A DNA stretch of 15,543 nt from SYFY01 sp031385325 (GCA_031385325.1 JANNBJ010000159.1:1-15543); one strand, 5' to 3'; counted from the first letter of the stretch, positions 7,548 through 15,328 are shown. Program-made: numbers and translations. Notes: generated by a model from the sequence alone, not told the origin.

Positions 7548-8582
7548 TTGCATACCCTTCGTTTTGGTCTCTGTTATGACTTCCGCAATCCTGCAGACTC
7601 CGGCATCTCCATGCCTGATCTGTATCGCGATGCTCTGCAGCAGATCGAGTGGGCGGATCGCGCGGGGTTCGATCTGGTCTGGTTCACTGAACATCACTTT
7701 GTGGACGACGGCTACCTGCCCAGCTGGATACCGGTAGCGTCTGCCGCTGCGGCCAGAACCAGCCGGGTCCGCTTTTCAACCGATATCTGCCTGTTGCCTT
7801 TCAACCATCCGGTGCGGCTGGCGGAAGATCTGGCTGTGCTCGATAACCTTTCCGGTGGCCGGGTCGAAGTCGGGGTGGGCATGGGTTATGCGCCGCACGA
7901 GTTCCAGGGCTTCGGAATTCCTGTCGCGCGTCGTGTCTCGCTGATGGAGGAGGGCATCGAGATCCTCAAACTCTGTTTCAGCGGCGAACGCTTCAGCTAT
8001 CAGGGCAAGCGTTACCAACTGAAGGATGTGCGCATCACGCCCGGCTATGTGCAGCCCGGTGGTCCACCACTGTGGGTTGCGGCCATGTCGGAAGCCGGGG
8101 CGCTGCGGGCTGCTCGATATGGAACAAACTTTCTCCCGCAAGGTCGCAAGTCCGGCAGTTTCGACCCTTGGGTGAAGGCCGTTCAGGCGGCAGGTCGCAC
8201 TACATCGCAACACCGCGTTGGCATCATCCGCGGCATTCTGCCCACACCCGATGCCGCGCGCGATTGGCCACCGATCCGTGTTGCCGAACGTTATCGCATG
8301 GAGTTGTACACCCGTTTTTTCCAGGAAAGTGGTGAAGGTCTGGGTGGCAAGGGTGAGCCTGTGCCACAGACGTGGGTCGTTGGCACGGTTGACCAGTGTG
8401 TGGATGAACTGGTCAGCTTCATCCGCGTATTCGGTATCACCGATATCGTGACCTGGGGTTTGCCACCCGGCATTCCGGTCAGCCAGATGCAGGCCCCGCT
8501 TGAACTGTTGATACGCGAGGTCATTCCACGGGTGCGCGCCGCCATCGGCCAGAGCACCGGCGTCCCGGCAGGTCACGCATGA
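7548..8582 (+). CDS. Luciferase-like (LLM class) flavin-dependent monooxygenase
   Basis: Cytoplasmic TIM-barrel oxidoreductase of 344 residues in the bacterial luciferase-like family, which uses reduced FMN (or F420) with oxygen to oxidise a substrate. TEHHF at 47-51 follows the second strand and is characteristic of this group. SGGRVEVGVGMGY at 102-114 and PPLWVAA at 173-179 are further family blocks. The open frame extends upstream to 7302, but that part lies over the ligase gene. TTG 7548 is chosen because GGAG at 7537-7540 sits seven bases before it and the protein then starts at the first barrel strand (LRFGLCYDF). It overlaps the following glycosyltransferase by 4 bases (ATGA), so the two are probably co-translated. 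The substrate is unknown. Confidence 0.87.
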   Translation: MHTLRFGLCYDFRNPADSGISMPDLYRDALQQIEWADRAGFDLVWFTEHHFVDDGYLPSWIPVASAAAARTSRVRFSTDICLLPFNHPVRLAEDLAVLDNLSGGRVEVGVGMGYAPHEFQGFGIPVARRVSLMEEGIEILKLCFSGERFSYQGKRYQLKDVRITPGYVQPGGPPLWVAAMSEAGALRAARYGTNFLPQGRKSGSFDPWVKAVQAAGRTTSQHRVGIIRGILPTPDAARDWPPIRVAERYRMELYTRFFQESGEGLGGKGEPVPQTWVVGTVDQCVDELVSFIRVFGITDIVTWGLPPGIPVSQMQAPLELLIREVIPRVRAAIGQSTGVPAGHA

Positions 8583-9811
8583 CAGGCATTTCCGCTGCGG
8601 ATCGGCCGGCTGATGAACGTAGACTCATCCGCATTGTTCATGCCTGTCTGAAGTTTTTTCTCTGGCTGCTGCCAGCGCGGACGGCGTCGAAGCGACTTGG
8701 TCCGCAGGAACACTTGACGGTGTTGCTGACTGGTACTTTTCATTCCGCCAACTGGGCCGTTGCCCATCTGCATCCGATCGCCGAATCCCTCACCGGTGGA
8801 CGATTGACGATTGTCACCACGTATCCACTGCTGGAACGTCGCGGTCTGGTTGTGGTGCAACCACCGCAGTGGCTGAGATCACTGTCTGGTGATGTGGGTG
8901 CGAGGCTGCTGATGTTTGCCTGGATCGCGGTTCGCGAACGGCCGGATATCGTGGGCGGTTTCCATCTGCTGTTCAACGGCATGGTTGCTGCGCTGGTTGG
9001 TCGCCTGGTCAACGCGGCAACGATGTACTTCTGTGTTGGTGGCGAAGCAGAAGTGGTTGGCGGTGGCATCCGCTCCGAAAACCGGCTGCTTGGCAAACTG
9101 TCAGCACCGGATGCGTCGCTCGAGCAGTTGCTGGTGGATGTGGTCAAACGTTTCGACATCATCGTCACCATGGGTACCGGTGCCGCCGATTTCTATCGCA
9201 CCCGCGATGTGCACGGTTACCTGTATCGGAATGGTGGCGGGATTGATACCCAGAGATTCCAGCCGGGTCGGCCGGCTGACAAGGATATCGACGTGTTGTT
9301 TGTCGGCCGCCTTGCACCCATCAAGCGGGTTGATCGGTTGCTGGATGCAGTGTTTTCGGCCAAGCCTGTTCGACCGTTGAAAGTGGTCATCGTTGGCGCG
9401 GGAGAATGTCTGGAGGAACTGCAAGGTCGTGCCCGTGAACTGGGCATCGAAGAGTGTGTGACTTTCGCAGGCCAACAGTCTGACGTGGGCAACTTCCTGC
9501 GACGTAGTCGGGTGTTCGCCCTGACCTCGGAATCGGAAGGCGTTTCGCTGTCGATGCTGGAAGCCATGATTTCCGGCGTGGTGCCAGTAGTCTCCGATGT
9601 GGGGGATCTGGGTGATGTCGTACAGGACGGCGACAGTGGGTTTCTGGTTGCGGATCTTGCGCCAAAGACCTTTGCACAGCGTTTTCTCACGCTGCTTGAG
9701 GACGACGCGCGACTACTGACGATGTCGGAGCGGGCGCAGCAGAGGGCGCGGGAATTTTCGCTGGAAGCCAGTGCCGCAAGTTGGCAGGCCTTGTTCAAGA
9801 CGCTGCGATAA
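8579..9811 (+). CDS. Family 4 (group 1) glycosyltransferase
   Basis: GT-B fold glycosyltransferase of 410 residues. The C-terminal donor domain is typical of GT4: FVGRLAPIKRVDRLL at about 241-255 (Arg244, Lys249), IVGAGECLEEL at about 271-281 and the retaining-enzyme E-x7-E signature SEGVSLSMLE at 319-328 (Glu320, Glu328). The N-terminal acceptor domain includes TGTFHSANW at 51-59 and a hydrophobic stretch at about 19-33 that may aid membrane association. It starts in a 4-base overlap with the luciferase-like gene, so the pair forms a two-gene operon that points away from the aryl-polyene-type operon. Which glycan or lipid it modifies is not evident. It ends 41 bases before the convergent TraB/GumN gene. 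Confidence 0.9.
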   Translation: MTGISAADRPADERRLIRIVHACLKFFLWLLPARTASKRLGPQEHLTVLLTGTFHSANWAVAHLHPIAESLTGGRLTIVTTYPLLERRGLVVVQPPQWLRSLSGDVGARLLMFAWIAVRERPDIVGGFHLLFNGMVAALVGRLVNAATMYFCVGGEAEVVGGGIRSENRLLGKLSAPDASLEQLLVDVVKRFDIIVTMGTGAADFYRTRDVHGYLYRNGGGIDTQRFQPGRPADKDIDVLFVGRLAPIKRVDRLLDAVFSAKPVRPLKVVIVGAGECLEELQGRARELGIEECVTFAGQQSDVGNFLRRSRVFALTSESEGVSLSMLEAMISGVVPVVSDVGDLGDVVQDGDSGFLVADLAPKTFAQRFLTLLEDDARLLTMSERAQQRAREFSLEASAASWQALFKTLR

Positions 9812-9813
9812 AC

Positions 9814-9847
9814 CCAATCCGGGTACTCCCGGAGGCTCCAATCCGGG
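9814..9847. terminator. Hairpin and direct repeat in a convergent gap
   Basis: The 41-base gap between convergent genes holds a perfect hairpin TCCGGG-TACT-CCCGGA at 9818-9833. It is flanked by two copies of CCAATCCGGG at 9814-9823 and 9838-9847, so either copy can pair with the central CCCGGA. There is no U-tract on either strand, so a bidirectional terminator is plausible from position and structure but not proven. Confidence 0.4.
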
Positions 9848-9852
9848 AACAC

Positions 9853-11127
9853 CTACTTCGTCTGTGGTACCGGAACGGCAGGTATCTGATCAACTTGCAG
9901 GATATTGCCAGCCTGCGTCAGTTGCTCAACTTTGAAACCTGCCGTGCGTAGCAGGTTCAGTATTCCCGGTCTTCCACCGTAGTGTCCTGCGCCGACGATC
10001 ACCAGTGTGGTCGACGGCTCTTTCAGGAACGAGCGGATCTGCTCCACCATCTTGATATTGCGCTCGTCGATCAGTCGTCGACCCAGCGTTTCCATCACGG
10101 GTGATCCTTTGAAGTCCGCCAGCATCAACGCATACAGATGATCCGCATCACCGGTCAGCCAGCTCGTGACAAGTTCGGTCACGGCCTCTTGGGCACTGGC
10201 CAGTTGATCGAGAGTCTGCTCCAGCAGTTTCGCCTGCACATCCAGAGGCATCCCGGTGAGAGCCTGCATCTGACTCTCGATGGTTTCCAGTTCGAGAATC
10301 GGCATTCGCTGCTGTGTTGCGCGCTGTGCGAAGTGAATGTCGACGCCAAACTGCGGTGCAAACCCGTAGGCTGCCATTTCCTGAATCGAAAGCTGAGTCG
10401 ACAGAATCGCTGGCTGGAATCGCAGGACAGCGTCGAGCGGCGTGCCCTGCGTCGCCAGATAATGCGCCAGTCGTGAGCGTAAAGGCGCACCGAGTGCGTG
10501 CCTGACGTTGTCAGGAGAAGCCACCATCGCAGCCTGCATCACCGCCATGCGGTCCGGCTGCATCGACAGTAGCGGGTTCAGCTCCAGTGCCAGACGATCC
10601 GCTTTCGAGAAGGCCTGTTCGAATGCTGGCGCCAGCGGATAGAACGAGGGGGTCAGCACGTGAACCGATCCAGCCAGGTAGATCACACCTGCACTGCCGC
10701 GCACCCGCCAGACCGATGCCGCGTTGTCGGGGGTGATGCCTCGTGTCAGTTGCGCGTGTGTGTTAACCCATTCGTCACCCTGCAGGATCAGCTGGCAAGG
10801 ATTGGTCAGCACCGAGTCCATGCTTTGGCGAGCCGATTCACAGGCAGCCTGTGCGGTCGTCGCTGCTGCATCTCGGGTGACCCCGGAAAGACTGACGCCG
10901 GCCACCACACGGCCTTCACGATTGCTTGCCACCGCAATGGCCTTCGGCATGGCGCCATTGGAATAACCCAGCAACTGAGAGCCAAGTGTCATCGAATCTG
11001 ATGGCGTCATCTGAATGCCGAGGTGCGCTTCCACAGCGGCGACGTCGAAATTGCCCGGGCGGGCCGCGACCACAGAACTCGCCAACAGACAAACAAGACC
11101 ACCCACCAACCAGTTTGTCCAGGTCAT
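9853..11127 (-). CDS. TraB/GumN family protein, exported
   Basis: Predicted periplasmic protein of 424 residues in the TraB/GumN (PF01963) family, proposed from fold comparisons to be metal-dependent hydrolases or proteases. Residues 1-22 form a signal peptide. The TraB domain covers about 145-410 with the paired motifs YLAGSVHVL (150-158; GSxH) and GAGHYGGRPGI (379-389; GxGH), plus GVDIHF at 261-266 and RRLIDERN at 350-357. An N-terminal region at about 25-140 lies before the domain and is not recognised. The frame opens further upstream at 11190, but ATG 11127 is preferred because AGGAGAGG at 11133-11140 is five bases before it and the signal peptide then starts the protein. It follows the serine hydrolase by 43 bases and is probably co-transcribed. 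Confidence 0.88.
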   Translation of the reverse strand: MTWTNWLVGGLVCLLASSVVAARPGNFDVAAVEAHLGIQMTPSDSMTLGSQLLGYSNGAMPKAIAVASNREGRVVAGVSLSGVTRDAAATTAQAACESARQSMDSVLTNPCQLILQGDEWVNTHAQLTRGITPDNAASVWRVRGSAGVIYLAGSVHVLTPSFYPLAPAFEQAFSKADRLALELNPLLSMQPDRMAVMQAAMVASPDNVRHALGAPLRSRLAHYLATQGTPLDAVLRFQPAILSTQLSIQEMAAYGFAPQFGVDIHFAQRATQQRMPILELETIESQMQALTGMPLDVQAKLLEQTLDQLASAQEAVTELVTSWLTGDADHLYALMLADFKGSPVMETLGRRLIDERNIKMVEQIRSFLKEPSTTLVIVGAGHYGGRPGILNLLRTAGFKVEQLTQAGNILQVDQIPAVPVPQTK

Positions 11128-11170
11128 GCAAGCCTCTCCTTCATTAGCTTCTCCATCGAAAGCGTTCCCA

Positions 11171-13087
11171 TCAAAAGTAGTTGAAGCCAATGGCGTTCAG
11201 TGTCCAGAGGACCCACGTGGTGACACACCCGCTGACAACCACCAGCACGTGTCTGATCCTGCGACTCAAAGTCCACGTACCGTTTCGCAGTGCCATCGGA
11301 GTGAACACAGTGGCGAGCACGGTGAGCACCACCGCCAGCAGAATCGCCAACAACCCAGACTGAAACACGGGGCTCGGAAAGTTGAAAAAGATGTTGCGCG
11401 GGTCGCTGACTGCAAGGATGCCAATGATCAGGAGCAACAAAGCGATCAGCCAGACGGAGGCCATGCTACCCGTCAGCCACATGGCTCGCCGCTCCATCGG
11501 GGTTGATTGCAGATTTCTGCCACTGCGATGCCAGATGCCGAGTAACACGCCGACGAACACCAGAGCCCCCAGGGCCAGGGTGCCGTATACACCATCCTGG
11601 CGCTCCAGAAATACTGCCGGCGTGCCAATCATGATGGGAATGGAGGTGAGCAGGCGTGTCACGTGGCCGTCCTTGTCACGCTCGAAGATCAGCTGACTGC
11701 CGGAATCGTTGACCGATATGAAGTGGTCCGGAGCGATGGCAACAAACCGGCTCGGCTCGGCATCGAAACCACCGACCAGCAGGTCGCCCGTTGTTGCACG
11801 CTGTACGCTTGCGACTGGAAAAGCCATCTTTTCGACGGTGGTATGCGCACGTCGGCTCAGGATATAGGGGCCAAACACGTCTGGGCTTGCCTCAATGTGT
11901 TTGGCTGGAAGTTCAATGTAGTCCGGTCCGGGAGGAAAGAAGCGCGCGACAAGTTCTCGTACAAAACCATTCATCACCTTGCCGCTACCGCCCGAAGTGT
12001 TGGTCGAGATGAAAACCCCCAGACCGAGCTCCGGAATCATGATCATGTCGGACAGAAAGTGGGCGGTACCGCCGCTGTGTCCGTAGGTCGGGTAACCATG
12101 GACAGTTGCTTCGATGAAGCCGTGCGCCATTCCCGGCAGGCGCGGATCGACGGTTAGCTGCTGTGTATGCATCAGCTGTGCAGTGTTGGTCTGCAGGATT
12201 CTGACTTCGCCGGCTCCCGCGTCCGGCAAAGCGCCATCGCCCAGATGTGCGAGCATCCACAACGCCATGTCGTCCGCTGTTGTCGACATGGCGCCTGCCG
12301 GTCCCAGGTGGCCGATGAATTCGAACGCGGTGTTCTGATATTCGCCGCCAATGCGGATGTATCCCTTGCTGACGTTGTCCAGCATTGATTTGGACATGGC
12401 GCCTGGACGCTGGCTTCCCCACGGTTCGCGAAAGGTGCTGTGGATCATGCCGAGAGGCAGCAACACCTTCTGCTCCATGTAGTCTTCGAACGGCATGCCG
12501 GACACATTGGCGACAATCAAACCCGCCAGACCCGCGCCGTAGTTTGAATAGGCAGGAACCTCGCCCGGTGGGTACACACGCTTCGGCTGGTGGGAATTCA
12601 GGTAGTCGACCAGTGACAGCACCGCCTCAGGCTTGTTGCCGATGAGGTGTCCAAGAGCAGACTCCTCAAAGCCTGGTCGATGTGCCATGAGGTCCAGCAC
12701 CGTGATGGGCCGGTCGAAGGCTTTTTTGATGGCTACATTCGGCAGGTAGTCCTGGATGTCGTGTTCCAGATCCAGCTTGCCCTGCTCATGCAATTGCATG
12801 ATGGCGGTCCACGTGAAGGTCTTGCTGATGGAACCTGGTCGGAACAGCGAACGGCTGGAGTCGACGTGGCGCTGCGCTTCCAGATCATCAAAGCCGTAAC
12901 CCCTGGAAAAGATGCGCTGACCATCCTTGACGATGGCAACGGTGACACCGACCACGCCTTCATCTCGCATGCGACCGGTAACAAAGCCGTCGACATAAGC
13001 GCCGAGTTCGGTTGAATTCAGTTCGGTTGTACGTGCGCAGGGAGAAACCAGAACCAACGCCATCAACAGGATCATCGATGCTTTCAC
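11171..13087 (-). CDS. Serine beta-lactamase-like hydrolase with C-terminal membrane domain
   Basis: Protein of 638 residues with an exported PF00144 (class C beta-lactamase / DD-peptidase / esterase) domain. Residues 1-20 are a signal sequence. The active-site triad motifs are all present: SISK at 86-89 (nucleophile Ser86, Lys89), YSN at 180-182 and HSGG at 337-340. After the catalytic domain, a strand-rich section at about 400-490 leads into four predicted membrane helices at about 501-520, 537-559, 574-596 and 611-632. The enzyme is therefore tethered on the periplasmic face. GTG 13087 is taken as the start because GGAG at 13094-13097 is six bases before it. It lies upstream of the TraB/GumN gene with a 43-base gap. 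The substrate may be a peptide, ester or lactone; antibiotic hydrolysis cannot be inferred. Confidence 0.9.
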   Translation of the reverse strand: MKASMILLMALVLVSPCARTTELNSTELGAYVDGFVTGRMRDEGVVGVTVAIVKDGQRIFSRGYGFDDLEAQRHVDSSRSLFRPGSISKTFTWTAIMQLHEQGKLDLEHDIQDYLPNVAIKKAFDRPITVLDLMAHRPGFEESALGHLIGNKPEAVLSLVDYLNSHQPKRVYPPGEVPAYSNYGAGLAGLIVANVSGMPFEDYMEQKVLLPLGMIHSTFREPWGSQRPGAMSKSMLDNVSKGYIRIGGEYQNTAFEFIGHLGPAGAMSTTADDMALWMLAHLGDGALPDAGAGEVRILQTNTAQLMHTQQLTVDPRLPGMAHGFIEATVHGYPTYGHSGGTAHFLSDMIMIPELGLGVFISTNTSGGSGKVMNGFVRELVARFFPPGPDYIELPAKHIEASPDVFGPYILSRRAHTTVEKMAFPVASVQRATTGDLLVGGFDAEPSRFVAIAPDHFISVNDSGSQLIFERDKDGHVTRLLTSIPIMIGTPAVFLERQDGVYGTLALGALVFVGVLLGIWHRSGRNLQSTPMERRAMWLTGSMASVWLIALLLLIIGILAVSDPRNIFFNFPSPVFQSGLLAILLAVVLTVLATVFTPMALRNGTWTLSRRIRHVLVVVSGCVTTWVLWTLNAIGFNYF

Positions 13088-13093
13088 GAAGGG

Positions 13094-13097
13094 CTCC
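13094..13097 (-). promoter_or_regulatory. Shine-Dalgarno site setting a GTG start
   Basis: The minus strand reads GGAG six bases before GTG 13087. The competing ATG four codons later (13075) has no such site. Confidence 0.55.
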
Positions 13098-13118
13098 GGA
13101 AGGTTGACACGTCCAGCG

Positions 13119-13142
13119 ATTCTACCCTCAGCACAATGCTGA
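13119..13142 (-). promoter_or_regulatory. Possible -10 box and overlapping palindromic operator
   Basis: The minus strand carries TAGAAT at 13124-13119, a five-of-six -10 match about 30 bases before the hydrolase GTG. No good -35 is present; the space where it should be holds the perfect inverted repeat TCAGCA-CAA-TGCTGA (13128-13142). Flanking CCCT and AGGG extend the pairing with a small bulge. The arrangement suits regulator-dependent control of one or both of the divergent hydrolase and VOC genes. Confidence 0.35.
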
Positions 13143-13172
13143 TAGGGTGCGAGAACCGCCTTGGAGAATCAG

Positions 13173-13670
13173 ATGACTGTCGACGTCAACGGTATCGCGC
13201 ACATTCAATTGACCGTACGTAATCCTGAAACCTGCCTGCCGTTCTGGGAATCGCTCTGCAACTTCCTGGAAATGAAGACCCTGATCAAGGGTGAAAATGT
13301 GCTGTATTGCATCGGCAGTCGCACCGGCATCCTGGTGCGAGGTGCACCACCTGAAAAACGTGGCCATGTGTTTGATCAGGATGAATCCGGGCTGCATCAC
13401 TTCTGTTTTCGTGCGCGATCAGCCGCTGATGTGGATCAGATTCATGAATTTGTGCGTGATGTGCTGGCGGCAAAGATCATTCACGGACCCGAGCATGGAG
13501 AACGATTTGCGCCGGGTTATTACTCGATTCTGTTCGAGGACCCGGATGGCATTCGTGTGGAATTCAATTACGTGCCGGGCCAGGGCCACTTTGGCGAGAA
13601 GGGTCGACTGGGGCCGAGTGGTCCGGGGGTTGCGACCCGCTATGGTGACCAGGGGCTTACGGACGACTGA
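13173..13670 (+). CDS. VOC-family (glyoxalase/bleomycin resistance/dioxygenase fold) protein
   Basis: Cytoplasmic metalloprotein of 165 residues with two beta-alpha-beta-beta-beta modules of the vicinal oxygen chelate fold. Likely metal ligands are His10 in GIAHIQLTV, His75 or His76 in SGLHHFCFR and Glu130 in GIRVEFNY. FEDPDGIRVEF at 121-131 is a standard closing motif of the fold. ATG 13173 is chosen because GGAG at 13163-13166 is six bases before it; a TTG four codons upstream is in frame but overlaps that site. It diverges from the serine hydrolase and ends 110 bases from the convergent methyltransferase-like gene. The VOC fold covers lyases, dioxygenases and isomerases, and the reaction here cannot be assigned. 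Confidence 0.88.
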   Translation: MTVDVNGIAHIQLTVRNPETCLPFWESLCNFLEMKTLIKGENVLYCIGSRTGILVRGAPPEKRGHVFDQDESGLHHFCFRARSAADVDQIHEFVRDVLAAKIIHGPEHGERFAPGYYSILFEDPDGIRVEFNYVPGQGHFGEKGRLGPSGPGVATRYGDQGLTDD

Positions 13671-13780
13671 CTCGCCCGCTCAACAAGCTGCTCGTGCTCA
13701 CGCTAGTCGCTGTAGCGACTTGCCCGGGTCGGAACGCCTCCCGCCGCCCGTGAGAACTACGCGGACCGAGAACTACGGGA
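13671..13780. repeat. Convergent gap with inverted and direct repeats
   Basis: This 110-base gap between convergent genes has no gene. It holds a tight inverted repeat AGTCGCT-GT-AGCGACT at 13705-13720. A perfect 10-base direct repeat, GAGAACTACG, lies at 13752-13761 and 13768-13777 with a 16-base period, and a partial third copy (GGACTAC) runs into the methyltransferase stop. No U-tract follows the hairpin. It may end transcription from both sides or be a remnant of a small intergenic repeat family. Confidence 0.5.
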
Positions 13781-14701
13781 CTACAGCTTGCGAAACTTGA
13801 GCGTCATGCGGTTGGATTCACCAATCGCATCCATGGCGGCTTTTTTCTCGGCGTCATCCCCTGAGGTGCGATAGTTGGGGGGCAATCGCCAGACGAACTC
13901 CTCGGTAGTGGGTTTGTCATTGGGGTTCTGATTGAACTCGGCCTGATCCACCAGTTCGAATCCCGCAGCCTGCATTTTCTCGATCACATAGCTGCGCTTG
14001 AGATATCCGGCATTGCCGTTTGCCCAAGCATCCGGCATGTCGGCGCGCGCCTCGTGCTGAACGATACCAACGATGCCACCGGGCTTGAGTACCGCGTTCA
14101 CGTCGGCCAGTGCGGTGCTGAGGTAGTTGCCGTCGTTTTCGAAGCGAGCGAGGTTATGCAGTGCACGAATCAGCAACACGGTGTCCGCAGTGCCCTTCAT
14201 GGCTTCAGGCAGCGCGCCAAAAACAAAGGCATCAACGGGTGCCCCGGCGTCGCCCCGCCATGCCTGTGCACCTGCTGTGAAGTCGGTGGTCCAGGTTTTG
14301 AGTTTGGCCAGTTGTTCGTCGTTCATGAAGCCGAATTTGGCCCACATGGTGTCGGCGTAATTAACACCGATTAGTTTTCCTGAACCGCCGATGTAGGGCA
14401 GCAGAACCTGCGTATACCAGCCGTCACCGGGCAGCGCTTCGACCACCACTTGACCGGGTTGTACGCCGAAGAACTCGAGCGTCTGTTGGGGATGGCGCCA
14501 GACATATCGAGCTTTCATCTCGTCGGACTGTGTTGCCAGAATGGATTCCAGCGAAGCTGCGGCGGGTTCAACGGCAGCGACGGCCGCTGATGCAATGGCT
14601 GATGCCGTGGCATCGGTGCCGTCTGCGTTGGCTGGCGGCTCCTGGGAGCCGCAGGCTGTGACGAACAGGAGCAGGGTCAGGGCGCCGAGCGGGTTCTTCA
14701 T
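13781..14701 (-). CDS. Methyltransferase-fold lipoprotein (COG4798-like)
   Basis: Predicted lipoprotein of 306 residues with a class I SAM-methyltransferase-like domain. Residues 1-16 form a signal sequence ending in the lipobox VTAC, with Cys17 as the lipidation site. An Ala/Pro-rich linker spans about 20-50. The domain includes RYVWRHPQQTLEFFG at 65-79, a motif-I-like segment VVVEALPGDGWYTQVL at 85-100, and NAVLKPGGIVGIVQHE in the second half. This matches the exported predicted methyltransferases of COG4798. A periplasmic location is puzzling for a SAM enzyme, so the domain may bind another ligand. GGAG at 14707-14710 is five bases before ATG 14701. It diverges from the DUF2164 gene. Confidence 0.85.
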   Translation of the reverse strand: MKNPLGALTLLLFVTACGSQEPPANADGTDATASAIASAAVAAVEPAAASLESILATQSDEMKARYVWRHPQQTLEFFGVQPGQVVVEALPGDGWYTQVLLPYIGGSGKLIGVNYADTMWAKFGFMNDEQLAKLKTWTTDFTAGAQAWRGDAGAPVDAFVFGALPEAMKGTADTVLLIRALHNLARFENDGNYLSTALADVNAVLKPGGIVGIVQHEARADMPDAWANGNAGYLKRSYVIEKMQAAGFELVDQAEFNQNPNDKPTTEEFVWRLPPNYRTSGDDAEKKAAMDAIGESNRMTLKFRKL

Positions 14702-14745
14702 GAGTTCTCCGTTGAGGTAGACGTGACAGGACGGATATCTGCGCC

Positions 14746-14773
14746 ACTATAACCGAAGCTGCCCTGATGCCAA
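14746..14773 (-). promoter_or_regulatory. Sigma-70-type promoter of the methyltransferase-like gene
   Basis: The minus strand reads TTGGCA (14773-14768), 16 bases, then TATAGT (14751-14746): five of six matches to each consensus box. The predicted start of transcription is about 40 bases before ATG 14701. Confidence 0.55.
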
Positions 14774-14805
14774 TCGGTTGGGATGATCAAGTCAATGTGG
14801 CAGCG

Positions 14806-14833
14806 TTGTCGGGATCGTCCGAGGAGTTATGCT
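14806..14833 (+). promoter_or_regulatory. Possible sigma-70-type promoter of the DUF2164 gene
   Basis: TTGTCG (14806-14811), a 16-base spacer and TATGCT (14828-14833), four of six matches in each box. The transcript would start near 14840, leaving about 19 bases before ATG 14859 with GGGAG in the leader. Confidence 0.35.
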
Positions 14834-14858
14834 GTCATCGACAAATTCGGGAGTAACG

Positions 14859-15119
14859 ATGTCTGAAATCAGTTTTTCCGCCGAAGAGAAGGCGCATATC
14901 GTTCGCAAGATCCAGTTGTACTTCGATCAGGAACTCAAGCAGCAGATCGGACGATTTGATGCGGAATTCCTGCTCGATTTCATGGCCGAAGAAGTTGGCG
15001 TCTACTTCTACAATCGTGGTCTCTATGATGCCCAGGCGATTTTGTCGAAGCGCCTTGATGACCTCACTGAAACGATTCTCGATCTGGAAAAGCCCACCGA
15101 ATTTTCGGCCAGAAGCTGA
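14859..15119 (+). CDS. DUF2164 family protein
   Basis: Small cytoplasmic protein of 86 residues belonging to DUF2164, a family of unknown function common in proteobacteria. The recognisable core is the run of helices with FDQELKQQIGRFDAEFLLDF followed by YFYNRGLYDAQ and a closing helix DDLTETILDLE. An in-frame ATG at 14829 exists, but its GAGGAG is only two bases away. ATG 14859 is preferred since GGGAG at 14849-14853 is five bases before it and the family start aligns there. It is transcribed away from the methyltransferase-like gene and stands alone. Confidence 0.85.
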   Translation: MSEISFSAEEKAHIVRKIQLYFDQELKQQIGRFDAEFLLDFMAEEVGVYFYNRGLYDAQAILSKRLDDLTETILDLEKPTEFSARS

Positions 15120-15328
15120 CGTCTGTTCGTGGAAGAAGAACAGCCCCGCGACGAAGCTGCACCACTGTTTGTGTCGATTTTTCTGCCATATGGGTGATCG
15201 TAAATTTCCTGTGCTGCTGGTTCGTGCCTGCGTTCATGACCTTGTGGTAACGGGTGACCTGCAGCTTCGCAACAATCGGGGCGCGCGACGCGGAGCCTGA
15301 GCAACTGGATGGTGAACCGGGACACCTC

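Noticed and set aside
7776..8576. 266-codon minus-strand frame opposite the luciferase-like gene
   Set aside because: Antisense shadow of a well-supported gene; composition rich in His and Arg with no recognisable domain.
9217..9852. 211-codon minus-strand frame opposite the GT4 gene
   Set aside because: Antisense to the GT4 E-x7-E domain, rich in Ser, Arg and Pro, with no family match.
11663..12157. 164-codon plus-strand frame inside the serine hydrolase
   Set aside because: Antisense to conserved catalytic-domain sequence and without motifs.
13104..13109. TTGACA as the -35 box of the VOC gene
   Set aside because: No acceptable -10 at the correct spacing; the nearest AT-rich boxes are at wrong distances.
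15190..15300. Short plus-strand frame of 36 residues in the last intergenic gap
   Set aside because: No ribosome site, no similarity, and Arg-rich composition at the end; not distinguishable from chance.
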